A stretch of 64,000 nt of DNA from an uncultured Alistipes sp. GTDB taxonomy: Bacteria > Bacteroidota > Bacteroidia > Bacteroidales > Rikenellaceae. Each line of letters begins with the position of its first letter. The first letter of the stretch is position 1. A model generated the notes under the pieces. That model saw nothing but the letters and a program-made list of their open reading frames with translations. It was not told the origin of the DNA and searched no databases. The position numbers were made by a program, and so were the translations under genes. The stretch is taken from positions 1 to 64,000 of the forward strand of contig CANQDE010000007.1 in assembly GCA_947591475.1 (NCBI GenBank), read 5' to 3'. Below, in pieces: positions 1 through 7,838 of this stretch.

Positions 1-1158
1 AGCGGCCCCAACTCCGAGGACAAGGCGCTTGACCTCTTCGCCGAGATGATGGTGGAGAAAATCGAGAGCATCCGTGCAGACTGGCACAAGCCCTGGTTCA
101 CCGAAGGGGCGATGCAGTGGCCGCGCAATCTTTCGGGGCGTGAGTATAACGGCATGAACGCCTTTGTACTCATGCTCCACTGCGAGAAAGAGGGATATAA
201 GATTCCGCGTTTCTGTACTTTCGATTGCGTGCAGCGCATGAATCGCGATGCCAAGGATAAGGAGGGCAACGAACTGCCCAGAGTCTCCGTGCTGAAAGGC
301 GAAAAATCGTTTCCCGTCATGCTCACGACATTCACCTGCGTACACAAAGACACGAAGGAGAAAATCAAGTATGACGATTACAAGAGACTCTCGCCCGAAG
401 AGCAGGAGCGTTACAATGTCTATCCGCGAATGCAGGTCTTCCGCGTCTTCAATGTCGCCCAGACCAATTTGCAGGAGGCCCGCCCGGAGCTGTGGGCAAA
501 GCTGGAGGCGGAAAACGGCCAGGCAAGGGTCGCGGCCGGCGAGAACTTCTCGTTCGAGCCGGTGGACATGATGATACGGGATAACGGATGGATCTGCCCG
601 ATCTATCCCCGGCATCAGGACAACGCCTATTTCTCGATATCGAAGAACGAGATCGTCGTGCCGGAGAAGAGCCAGTTCAAGAGCGGCGAATCCTTTTATG
701 GCACGCTTTTCCACGAGATGACACACTCGACGGGTATCGAGGGCGTGCTCGACCGCATCAAACCGGCCGCGTTCGGCTCCGACGAGTATGCCCGCGAGGA
801 ACTGGTGGCCGAGCTGGGCGCGGCATTAGTTTCCCAACGCTACGGCATGAGCCGCCATATCAAGGAGGACAGTTGTGCCTATCTCAAATCGTGGCTCGAC
901 AAGCTGAAAGAGTCTCCCCAGTTCATCAAGACAACGCTTATCGACGTCAAGAAAGCGACGGCGATGATTACTCACAGGGTCGATCGTATAGCCCAAGAGT
1001 TGGAGCAGGGGCAGCGCGAAGAGGAGAAAGAGGCGGTCGAGAAAGGAACCGACAGGGCACTACAACAGGAGGAGCAGCGCGTAGAACAGCAGGAACAGAC
1101 CGATGGAGCCCGGTCCGAAGAGCAAGAGGAGGAGCTTCACCGCGCATTCCGCAGATAG
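1..1158 (+). CDS. ArdC-like antirestriction / zincin-metallopeptidase protein (5' end outside window)
   Basis: The reading frame is open from base 1, so the start lies upstream of the window. The N-terminal part resembles the ArdC ssDNA-binding domain (DUF1738; the EKIESIRADWHKPW region). The second part carries a zincin signature, His-Glu-Met-Thr-His, encoded at 712-726, followed by a Glu-rich helix (EELVAELGAAL). The C-terminal 60 residues are Gln/Glu/Arg-rich and look like a charged linker. ArdC-type proteins are carried by plasmids and integrative conjugative elements and protect incoming single-stranded DNA from restriction. The convergent pcfJ/pcfK genes support an ICE context. The internal ATG at 46 is unlikely to be the true start because the conserved domain already begins before it. 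Confidence 0.85.
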   Translation, partial: SGPNSEDKALDLFAEMMVEKIESIRADWHKPWFTEGAMQWPRNLSGREYNGMNAFVLMLHCEKEGYKIPRFCTFDCVQRMNRDAKDKEGNELPRVSVLKGEKSFPVMLTTFTCVHKDTKEKIKYDDYKRLSPEEQERYNVYPRMQVFRVFNVAQTNLQEARPELWAKLEAENGQARVAAGENFSFEPVDMMIRDNGWICPIYPRHQDNAYFSISKNEIVVPEKSQFKSGESFYGTLFHEMTHSTGIEGVLDRIKPAAFGSDEYAREELVAELGAALVSQRYGMSRHIKEDSCAYLKSWLDKLKESPQFIKTTLIDVKKATAMITHRVDRIAQELEQGQREEEKEAVEKGTDRALQQEEQRVEQQEQTDGARSEEQEEELHRAFRR

Positions 1159-1244
1159 GGAGAGGATGCCGTTTGGGACAGAAGTTCCGGACGGCATTTT
1201 ATAACAGAAGGTGCCGGCAGCCACAGCGGGCTGCCCGCCGGAAA

Positions 1245-1274
1245 TCAGCCGCCTGCCCACAGACAGGCGGCTGA
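1245..1274. terminator. Hairpin between convergent ardC and pcfJ
   Basis: An 11-bp perfect stem (TCAGCCGCCTG / CAGGCGGCTGA) with an 8-nt loop sits between the two convergent genes. A second, smaller stem (GGCAGC/GCTGCC) lies at about 1215-1235. There is no long T-run on either side, so intrinsic termination is only inferred from position and stability. Confidence 0.4.
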
Positions 1275-1291
1275 CCGTTTGGCCTGTGCGG

Positions 1292-2554
1292 TCAGGCGGC
1301 CATGCGCCTGCGGATTTGTCTTACATTTTTTCTGACCAATGCAATAATCCGGTCGTGGTATTCCGTACTCTGGTTTTGCAGGCCGCGCGACTGCAATACC
1401 TTGAATGAGGTAAGGCTCAACTCGACAGTCTCGATACGCCTGCCGTTTATCCGTGCCGACATGATCAGTGAATGGGGATTGAGGAAATAACTTTCCCGAC
1501 CTACACAATGATGCATGGCATCGCCCTCCTGGTAATGAGCAAGTACGCTGTCCAACACGCTGACGACAATCACGCCGTCCGTAAATTCCAATCCGAAAAA
1601 ACGTCCTTTCATTTCCCGAAACTCCTGCTCGTGTTCCAAAGCCTTGCGCTTGTTTTCCTCCAACTTCTCACGTTCCCGGAGGATGCGTATCTTCTCTTGG
1701 TATTCGTCATGCGCCGCCCACAAGTCCGCAGGGCATACATAGTGGGCGTTGTGAATATCCTTGCCGCATTGGACAAGCATCTGAATGTAGTCTGCCCAAA
1801 TATCTATATCGTCAATACGGTAGCGGTTGCGCAGGACTATCCGATAGGCCGGCCAACATTCGTCCAATCGCTGCGGATTAGAGATAAAGTATTTCAGATG
1901 TCTCTTTTGACCTGCTTTCATCATCGTTTCGATACGGCTGTCCGACAGCAGGGCTTTCATCAGTTTTTGAGGTTCGATACCGCAAAAGCTGCCTTTCAGT
2001 CCGTTGCGTCGAAATTTAGGGATAACCGTATATCTCGGATAGACCTCGCAATCGGCAATCCGTTGAAAGACATAGCTGTCCTGCCGCAGCTCAATATCCG
2101 AAGACATGAAGCTGTCCTGATAATATCCCTGTGTCCGACGTAAGGCGGTAACCGCACTCTTGCCATGCTCGTCCAACCAATAGCGCAAAGTTTCACGGAT
2201 AAGGATTTCCGGCTTTCTCCCTTTATGATACAGGGCTGTCAAAAGAAAGACACGCTGGATTTGAAACCCGTCCCGTGTTTCAAGAACGGAACAGTATTGT
2301 CTCCCCATAGTCTTGCGGCATAGCGTATCGTTGATTTCCAATTTTGCTCCGCATTTTGGACAACGGCATTTCTTGTCGCCCTTTTCATGCCACTTGTGGT
2401 CGCAGTCAAGGCAGGTGGTAAGACCTTTCGGGGTGCGAAAGGCAAAGTGATTCACCGTGTGGCGAAAAGCCCACTCGCCAGCCTTGTCTTTGATAGGCTG
2501 CAACCGCTCGTTGGCGGCTGCAACCTTGTATTGGAAACTGGTTCTCGGCTTCAT
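1292..2554 (-). CDS. PcfJ-like protein of an integrative conjugative element
   Basis: A 420-residue protein matching the PcfJ family found in Bacteroidetes conjugative elements. Residues about 43-70 form a Cys4 zinc-ribbon-like cluster (CLDC...CRCPKC). The C-terminal third contains the typical 'AHYQEGDAMHHCVG' stretch and a 'SARINGRRIETVELSL' region. The molecular role of PcfJ is not firmly known; the family was named from conjugation genes on enterococcal plasmids. It lies 2 nt downstream of pcfK and is probably co-transcribed with it. The Lys-rich segment in the middle (LREREKLEENKRKALEHEQ) looks like a short coiled coil. Confidence 0.8.
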   Translation of the reverse strand: MKPRTSFQYKVAAANERLQPIKDKAGEWAFRHTVNHFAFRTPKGLTTCLDCDHKWHEKGDKKCRCPKCGAKLEINDTLCRKTMGRQYCSVLETRDGFQIQRVFLLTALYHKGRKPEILIRETLRYWLDEHGKSAVTALRRTQGYYQDSFMSSDIELRQDSYVFQRIADCEVYPRYTVIPKFRRNGLKGSFCGIEPQKLMKALLSDSRIETMMKAGQKRHLKYFISNPQRLDECWPAYRIVLRNRYRIDDIDIWADYIQMLVQCGKDIHNAHYVCPADLWAAHDEYQEKIRILREREKLEENKRKALEHEQEFREMKGRFFGLEFTDGVIVVSVLDSVLAHYQEGDAMHHCVGRESYFLNPHSLIMSARINGRRIETVELSLTSFKVLQSRGLQNQSTEYHDRIIALVRKNVRQIRRRMAA

Positions 2555-2556
2555 GG

Positions 2557-2973
2557 TTACATGTCGAAAAGTGAGGGTACAGGCTGTTCGGATTGCGGTG
2601 CGGCCGGTTTCGGTTTCCTGCGCTCCCGCATCTTGCGGATTTCTTCCTCTTGGTAGCGGGTGATAGCTTCTTGCCTCGCCGCTGCCTTTTCTTCATCGGT
2701 AAGCACGATTTGGTGATTGACGACAACATTGCAACTCAATGGCTTGCCGACGTCGATTGTGTCTTCGTCATAGTAATGCACGGCAAGTGAATAGATTTCA
2801 TCATCGGCAAAGCCGTTGCAACCGCTGTTCTTCACTTGATTGAGAATGAATGTGATGCAGTCGTCTATGTTCTTGTTCTCTTTGGCATAGGTCACGGCGA
2901 AAAGTTCGTCCGTCCTTGCTCGTTCGTCCAAATAGGTCTGGATTGTCTTTTTGAATTGTTCTGTCCCTTTCAT
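2557..2973 (-). CDS. PcfK-like protein
   Basis: A 138-residue protein of the PcfK family, beginning MKGTEQFKKTIQTYLDERA and ending in a Lys/Pro-rich tail with the terminal motif PSLFDM. It is directly followed by pcfJ (2-nt gap), the usual order in Bacteroidetes integrative conjugative elements. No enzymatic motif is visible. A conjugation-accessory role is inferred from the partner gene only. Confidence 0.8.
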   Translation of the reverse strand: MKGTEQFKKTIQTYLDERARTDELFAVTYAKENKNIDDCITFILNQVKNSGCNGFADDEIYSLAVHYYDEDTIDVGKPLSCNVVVNHQIVLTDEEKAAARQEAITRYQEEEIRKMRERRKPKPAAPQSEQPVPSLFDM

Positions 2974-2993
2974 TGTCGTTGCCTGTCTTGAGA

Positions 2994-3476
2994 TTAAAAA
3001 TGATAGTCGATAACCCCTCCGATATGAAGCAGTGTCCCCTCTTCCAGTCCGTCGACAAAGAGCATGAAGTAGTAGGACTTATCTGCATAACCCTGCAACC
3101 CCTCCGCGTCCGTATAGAACAGACAGGCAGTATCAAGCGGATTAACGAGCGTCTGCTCCAGGTTGCGGTGAGCGGAATAGCGGAAGAGATTGTCGGCGGT
3201 GAGAGCGGCGGCTTTCTCTTGTATCATGGCAACTGTCTCCGCTTTCCACTGTTCCATGCCGCCATTGTAGCGGATGATATTAGTCCCTACGCGCGTAAAC
3301 ATTCCTTTGGGCAGAATAGCCCCGACCAAACAGGCGATATTCTGTTCCCGTTCGTCATCGTCAATCTCGGAGCAACAATTAATCGGACTGCCGTCGCCTT
3401 GCTCCAGTGTGTTCTCGTTCAGATAGTTCTTGCGCTCTACCTGCTCTGTTGTGATTTGAAAAATCCTGCTGTGCAT
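2994..3476 (-). CDS. Unknown ICE-encoded protein upstream of pcfK
   Basis: A 160-residue open frame beginning MHSRIFQITTEQV, on the same strand and 20 bp upstream of pcfK, so probably in one operon. The frame could start as far back as 3566, but the extra 30 residues are low-quality and the ATG at 3476 is preceded by the A-rich sequence usual for translation starts in this phylum. No signal peptide, membrane segment or recognised domain is visible. The last third (FYTDAEGLQGYADKSYYFMLFVDG) is compact and hydrophobic, as in a small globular protein. I do not recognise the family. Confidence 0.65.
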   Translation of the reverse strand: MHSRIFQITTEQVERKNYLNENTLEQGDGSPINCCSEIDDDEREQNIACLVGAILPKGMFTRVGTNIIRYNGGMEQWKAETVAMIQEKAAALTADNLFRYSAHRNLEQTLVNPLDTACLFYTDAEGLQGYADKSYYFMLFVDGLEEGTLLHIGGVIDYHF

Positions 3477-4026
3477 AACTCTAATTTTTAGTTGTTTGAC
3501 TTTTGTTTTCTTTCCCTCCTGTAGCTCGTCTGCTGCATTCGGGCTTGTTTCATATTTTGTCGCCACGAAAGGTGCGATGGATCTTCATGCAAGGTTTCAT
3601 CGGCAGAACACAACCTACCGTATCACCGGTGGTGGAGGTTCTGACGTGAACCGGAAGCCTGACCTTGCAGAAGAAGCAGACAGCGCATATACCTTTGCGA
3701 CACAATATGTGCAAGCGACGAAGGCAGATGGTGCACGGACGGATGGTTGTTGCTAAAAATGGAGGTCGGCAGGATAAACGAGGATTGCAGCCAAAAGAAA
3801 AAGATGATGTTTTTTTCTTTTAGCGGTCAGATTTGCCGTTGTGAAAACAGTCTGAAATGCAGTTTAATTTACATTTTAGTCTATATATATACTAACACAA
3901 ACTAAACTATATATGCAGGTCTTTTTACCTGCGTATATGTATGGGATGATTGAACGAGAATTTTACGATGCAAAGATTGAATCGGCAAGAGCGGTCAATG
4001 TGTGTCGATAGGTTTGAAAATATGCG

Positions 4027-4070
4027 TACCTTTGTACATCGTGATGAGTGAAGAGACTCTATCGGCTCTT
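4027..4070 (+). promoter_or_regulatory. Isolated -7 box followed by a short hairpin and T-run
   Basis: TACCTTTG at 4027-4034 fits the Bacteroidetes -7 consensus TAnnTTTG. A small stem (AAGAG at 4051-4055 with CTCTT at 4066-4070) is followed by TTTCTTTT. There is no reading frame in between, so the unit could make a very short RNA or be a relic. No good TTTG -33 box is present. Confidence 0.3.
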
Positions 4071-4213
4071 TTTCTTTTGGCTGTAAAATTTTTGTAGCAG
4101 ACAGTCTTTGGGGGAAGGGATAGATAAGAGAGAAGACGGGTAAGATGCCAATAAATGACGTCGCTGAAAAGAAGAGATAATAAAAAATCAAGCAAACCCG
4201 AATAAAATCACTT

Positions 4214-4250
4214 TTTGTTACGAATTTGTTACGATTTGCATTTTGTTACG
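4214..4250 (+). repeat. Three direct TTTGTTACG repeats
   Basis: TTTGTTACG occurs exactly at 4214-4222, 4225-4233 and 4242-4250, with start-to-start spacings of 11 and 17 bp, in AT-rich DNA beside the conjugative-element genes. Spaced short direct repeats of this sort can be arm-type integrase or excisionase binding sites; that role is inferred from location. Confidence 0.55.
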
Positions 4251-4477
4251 TTGTAAAATATAGATATACAGAATATTATATTTTTTCAAATTTAACTTGC
4301 CAGATTTCTCAATAAGGAAAAAAGCGAAAACACTTTCATCAAAAATATGTCTGTCCGCGAGCGGACGCTCCAAAGATAGAAAATGTTTTTCGAAGTAAAA
4401 AATTTTTCGGGAAAAGGCAAAAATCGCTGACGGAAAAATTTTTGCGTATCTTTACCGGCGAAAAATCACAAGAAACC

Positions 4478-5332
4478 ATGGAAAACAATCAAGTGAAAAA
4501 CCTCTCGCGCCGCATCTTTCCGACCGTCGGCGATCTTTTTGCCATGCTAGGCATCGTGCTCGGCACCCAAGTGTTGATCGGGCTGTTGCTTTCGGTCGTC
4601 TCGGGTTTCACTGGTTTCGATGCGAAGACGGCGACCGCCGAGATGTTGGGACGCTATATGTGCATCGTTTATCTTGCCTCGATGAGCCTCGGACTGATCG
4701 GCGTGTTGATTTATCGCCGGAAGCGGGGCGGAACGGGCAAAGTCGTTTCGTTCTCGACGGCGCGGCTCAATCCGATCCTGTTGTTGTGGGCTTGCGTGCT
4801 CTTGTTTGCCGTGGGGATCGTTATCGAACCGCTGCTGGCGTTGTTGCCCGACATGCAGCCGAATATGGGAAGCGGGGTCTGGACGTTGGTGATGCTCGTC
4901 GTCTTCGCACCGTTCTTCGAGGAGATGCTTTGCCGGGGCGTGGTGCTCGGTTCGCTGCGGGCGAAATACGGCGTTGTCGCCGCATGGCTGGGTTCGTCGC
5001 TCTTTTTCGGCGTGCTGCACATCGTACCGCAGTTGGTGGTCAATGCCTGCTTCATCGGTCTGATTCTCGGTTATATCTGTTTGGCGACCGGTTCGATTTG
5101 GGCTTCGATTCTGCTGCATGCGGTCAACAATGCCCTTGCGTATGCGATGATGTCGGTCGGCGACGGGGAGTTGCTGTTGATCGATCGGGTCGGCAGCAAG
5201 GGCCTTTATGCCGTGATTTACGGCGTGGCGTTGATTGTGGCGTTCGTTTCGGCCTACAAGATGTGGACGGCGATTCGTCGGATGAAAGAGGCGGAAAATA
5301 ATCAAGTCGAGGCGGCGGAACAAGAAGCGTGA
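4478..5332 (+). CDS. CPBP-family intramembrane metalloprotease (CAAX protease/Abi)
   Basis: A 284-residue multi-pass membrane protein. The three CPBP signatures are present: FFEEMLCRGVV (Glu-Glu-x3-Arg), FFGVLHIV (His) and WASILLHAVNNAL (His/Asn), the expected metal-binding and catalytic residues of the glutamic-type intramembrane peptidases. At least seven hydrophobic segments flank them. The start at 4478 (MENNQVKN) is preferred over a TTG at 4442, because that TTG sits beside a TATCTTTA promoter-like box at about 4449. Family members process prenylated or other membrane substrates or act in bacteriocin immunity. The substrate here is unknown. The gene stands alone, with a hairpin region downstream. 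Confidence 0.85.
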   Translation: MENNQVKNLSRRIFPTVGDLFAMLGIVLGTQVLIGLLLSVVSGFTGFDAKTATAEMLGRYMCIVYLASMSLGLIGVLIYRRKRGGTGKVVSFSTARLNPILLLWACVLLFAVGIVIEPLLALLPDMQPNMGSGVWTLVMLVVFAPFFEEMLCRGVVLGSLRAKYGVVAAWLGSSLFFGVLHIVPQLVVNACFIGLILGYICLATGSIWASILLHAVNNALAYAMMSVGDGELLLIDRVGSKGLYAVIYGVALIVAFVSAYKMWTAIRRMKEAENNQVEAAEQEA

Positions 5333-5340
5333 ATTGCGTT

Positions 5341-5431
5341 CGGAATGTTACCGCGTCGCAGCAGCCGGAAGCGGATTGACAGTCTGATGTATCGGAAGCG
5401 CGGATGACTACCCGAAGCCGGTAACATTCCG
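5341..5431. repeat. Long-range inverted repeat (13-bp arms)
   Basis: CGGAATGTTACCG (5341-5353) is perfectly inverted at 5419-5431, with related GGAAGCG motifs inside the 65-nt loop. It lies just after the CPBP gene and before the next promoter, and could be an extended terminator hairpin or a small intergenic repeat. Confidence 0.5.
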
Positions 5432-5496
5432 TCGCGTTAATAATAACGCGCTAATAATAAATCGGGAGGGAACTGCGTTGTTTTAGGTAAAATAAG

Positions 5497-5504
5497 TATC
5501 TTTG
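5497..5504 (+). promoter_or_regulatory. -7 promoter box of the SurA/OstA operon
   Basis: TATCTTTG matches TAnnTTTG exactly and ends 12 nt before the ATG at 5517, implying a very short leader. A TTG about 17 nt upstream (5478-5480) is the only candidate -33 element. This box overlaps an in-frame TTG at 5502, which is why that TTG is rejected as a start codon. Confidence 0.6.
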
Positions 5505-5516
5505 CCTGTCGAAACG

Positions 5517-6419
5517 ATGAACTGGAAGAGAATCATAGCCGTTATGGCAGGGGCGTTGCTGCTGGCCGGTTGTCGGGAGCTGCCCCGTTATTTCGTCAGC
5601 GATACGACTTTGGCCGAGGTCGGCAGCCGGAAACTTCGGGTGCGCGACGTGCAGTCCGCCGTGCCGCAAGGCGTTACGGGCGACGACAGCGTGGCTTACG
5701 TGCGGGTGTTCGTCGACCGGTGGGTGCGCAAGCAGCTCAAATTGCAGGAGGCCGAGGTGCTCTTTTCCGCTTCGGAGGAGGACATCGACCGGCAGGTCGA
5801 GGCCTATCGGCAGGCGTTGTTGATCCGCAAGCTGGAACAGCACTACGTCGATCGCAGCATCGATACGGTCTTTACCGACGAGGAGATTGCGGCGTACTAT
5901 CAGGCCCACAAGTCCGATTTCAAACTCGACCGTCCGGTCGTGAAGGGGGTGATTGTCCGTTTTCGGGAGGGTTACCGTCAGGCCGGCAAACTGAAAACGT
6001 TGATAAAATCGACGGGAAGCGTGCAGCAGCAGGCTTTCCGCGATATTTGCGAGAAAAACAACTTCACGTTGACCGATTTTCAAGAACAGTGGGTCGATTT
6101 TTCGGAATTTTTGAGCTATCTGCCGGCCTTGCAGTCGCAGAATCACAACTCGATGCTGGGTTCCGTAGCGACGGTGCAGGAGATGCGCGACAACAAGTCG
6201 CATTATTTCTTCCGGATCGACGCCGTGCGGCGCGAGGGCGACCCGATTCCGTTGGAGCGGCTGCGGACGACCATCCGTCGCATTCTCTTCAATCAGCGGC
6301 AGGGCGAGGTGATTCGCCGGCACGAGGAGGAGTTGCTCACGCGGGGGCTCGAAGAGAACAAGGTTCGGTTGTTCGTCGACGAGGAAATCCGGCGGGACAG
6401 CACCGAATTGAAAAAATAA
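5517..6419 (+). CDS. SurA/PpiC-like periplasmic lipoprotein
   Basis: A 300-residue protein with a lipoprotein signal (MNWKRIIAVMAGALLLAGC; lipobox LLAGC). The mature part resembles the N-terminal chaperone portion of SurA/PpiC proteins: an early hydrophobic strand (TLAEVGSRKLRVRDVQSAV), an all-helical segment and a DEEIAAYYQAHKSDF motif typical of sequence before a parvulin domain. A full parvulin rotamase domain is not evident. It is the first gene of an operon with surA (9-nt gap) and an OstA-like gene, which points to a periplasmic chaperone for outer-membrane protein or LPS-transport biogenesis. Confidence 0.75.
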   Translation: MNWKRIIAVMAGALLLAGCRELPRYFVSDTTLAEVGSRKLRVRDVQSAVPQGVTGDDSVAYVRVFVDRWVRKQLKLQEAEVLFSASEEDIDRQVEAYRQALLIRKLEQHYVDRSIDTVFTDEEIAAYYQAHKSDFKLDRPVVKGVIVRFREGYRQAGKLKTLIKSTGSVQQQAFRDICEKNNFTLTDFQEQWVDFSEFLSYLPALQSQNHNSMLGSVATVQEMRDNKSHYFFRIDAVRREGDPIPLERLRTTIRRILFNQRQGEVIRRHEEELLTRGLEENKVRLFVDEEIRRDSTELKK

Positions 6420-6428
6420 GCACGATAT

Positions 6429-7829
6429 ATGAAGAAAAAGGGGATATTTGCGTTGTCGCTTCTCTGCGCCTTGGGGGTCTTCGCCCAGAAACAGCAGGTG
6501 ATACTCGACCGGGTGATTGCCGTGGTGGGCGGTTCGTCGATTCTCCATTCGGAGGTGAGCGAGTATGCTCATGCGCTGGTGGCCCAGCGGCGACAGGAGG
6601 GCTACACCTCCGACCGCGACCCGATGAACGAGGCGCTCGAAGCCATGATGACCCAGAAACTGCTCTACAATCAGGCGCAGATCGACTCGGTGCAAATCAA
6701 TTCGGGCGAAATTTCGTCGCGGGTCGAAGCGCAGATCAAGCAGATGATTACCGACGAGGGGTCCATTCTCCAGTTGGAGGCCAAGCACCACATGCCCGTT
6801 TTCAACATCCGCGAAAATCTGCGCCACCGCTACGAGGAGCAGGCTTATGCCAGCATGATGCGCAATGAGGTAATCAGCAAGGTGTCGGTTACGCCCGGCG
6901 AGGTGGAGCGTTACTACAAGTCGATTCCCAAGGATAGCCTTCCCATCATCGCCGACCAGTACGTTTATGCGCAGATTACCCGCTTTCCGAAGTCGATGAC
7001 CGAGGCGAAACAGCGTACCCGCGAACAGTTGCTCGACATGCGCGAACGGGTCATCACGGGCAAGGCGCGGTTCGAGACGCTGGCCCGCATGTATTCGCAG
7101 GATCCGGGTACGGCGATGCGGGGCGGCGAGATGGAACCGTCGACCCTCAATTCGCTCGATCAGGCTTTTGCCGATGCACTCGAACAGCTCAAACCCGGCC
7201 AGATTTCGGAGGTCGTCGAATCGCAGTTCGGGTTCCACATCATCCAGTTGATCGACCAGCGGGGCGAACTCTACCATTTCCGGCACATCTTGTTGCTGCC
7301 GATTTATACGACCAGCGAACTGGCTTCCGTCGCGCGCGAATTGGACAGCATCGCCCAGTTGATTCGTGCCGATTCGATTACCTTCGAGAAGGCCGCCTTG
7401 AAGTTCTCCGACGATGCCGCATCGAAGATGAACGGCGGTATCGTGTCGAACCACGACTTCCTCGAACGCACCTATGCCGACGCCAAGATGACCGTTACGA
7501 AGTTCCTGCGCGAGGATTTCGCCCAATTCCGGGCCTTGGACGACTACAACGCCCTGCTTACGTTGAAACCCGGCGAGATTTCCGCCTCGTTCCTGACGCA
7601 GGACATGATCGGCAACCAGTTGGGAAAAATCGTCAAGTTGGTGGAGGTCATCCCGACCCATCCCGCGTCGCTCGAATCCGATTACCTGCGCATCGAGGAG
7701 ATGGCCTTGCAGGAGAAGCAGACGCGCGCTTTCACCGATTGGCTGTCGAAGAAAATCGACGGCATGTACGTCTACATCGACCCCGAATTCCGCAACGGCG
7801 AATTCGAAAACAAGCATTGGGTAAAATAG
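6429..7829 (+). CDS. surA: Periplasmic peptidyl-prolyl isomerase / chaperone SurA
   Basis: A 466-residue protein with signal peptide MKKKGIFALSLLCALGVFAQ. A SurA N-terminal chaperone domain follows (ILDRVIAVVGGSSILHSEV). Two parvulin-type segments can be seen: about residues 170-275 (ARMYSQDPGTAMRGGEMEP...FGFHIIQLIDQR) and about 285-390 (FRHILLLP...ALKFSDDAASKMNGGIVS). SurA proteins fold outer-membrane beta-barrels in the periplasm. The position between a SurA-like lipoprotein and an OstA-like gene, with gaps of about 9 nt, indicates one transcript devoted to outer-membrane assembly. Confidence 0.9.
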   Translation: MKKKGIFALSLLCALGVFAQKQQVILDRVIAVVGGSSILHSEVSEYAHALVAQRRQEGYTSDRDPMNEALEAMMTQKLLYNQAQIDSVQINSGEISSRVEAQIKQMITDEGSILQLEAKHHMPVFNIRENLRHRYEEQAYASMMRNEVISKVSVTPGEVERYYKSIPKDSLPIIADQYVYAQITRFPKSMTEAKQRTREQLLDMRERVITGKARFETLARMYSQDPGTAMRGGEMEPSTLNSLDQAFADALEQLKPGQISEVVESQFGFHIIQLIDQRGELYHFRHILLLPIYTTSELASVARELDSIAQLIRADSITFEKAALKFSDDAASKMNGGIVSNHDFLERTYADAKMTVTKFLREDFAQFRALDDYNALLTLKPGEISASFLTQDMIGNQLGKIVKLVEVIPTHPASLESDYLRIEEMALQEKQTRAFTDWLSKKIDGMYVYIDPEFRNGEFENKHWVK

Positions 7830-7838
7830 CGTTCCGTA

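Larger units (their letters stand above)
3567..4440. other. Non-coding boundary region of the conjugative element
   Basis: About 870 bp without a convincing gene. Base composition changes sharply: 3567-3770 is GC-balanced and may be relic ICE sequence, whereas 3780-4440 is AT-rich. It contains a short promoter-hairpin unit near 4027-4070 and three spaced TTTGTTACG repeats (4214-4250). The chromosomal gene cluster resumes at 4478, so the element's right end probably lies here. No attachment-site duplication can be proved without the other end. Confidence 0.5.

Noticed and set aside
3496..3756. An 86-codon plus-strand frame at the ICE edge
   Set aside because: Begins inside the leader of the minus-strand unknown gene and has no recognisable family; kept only as part of the boundary region.
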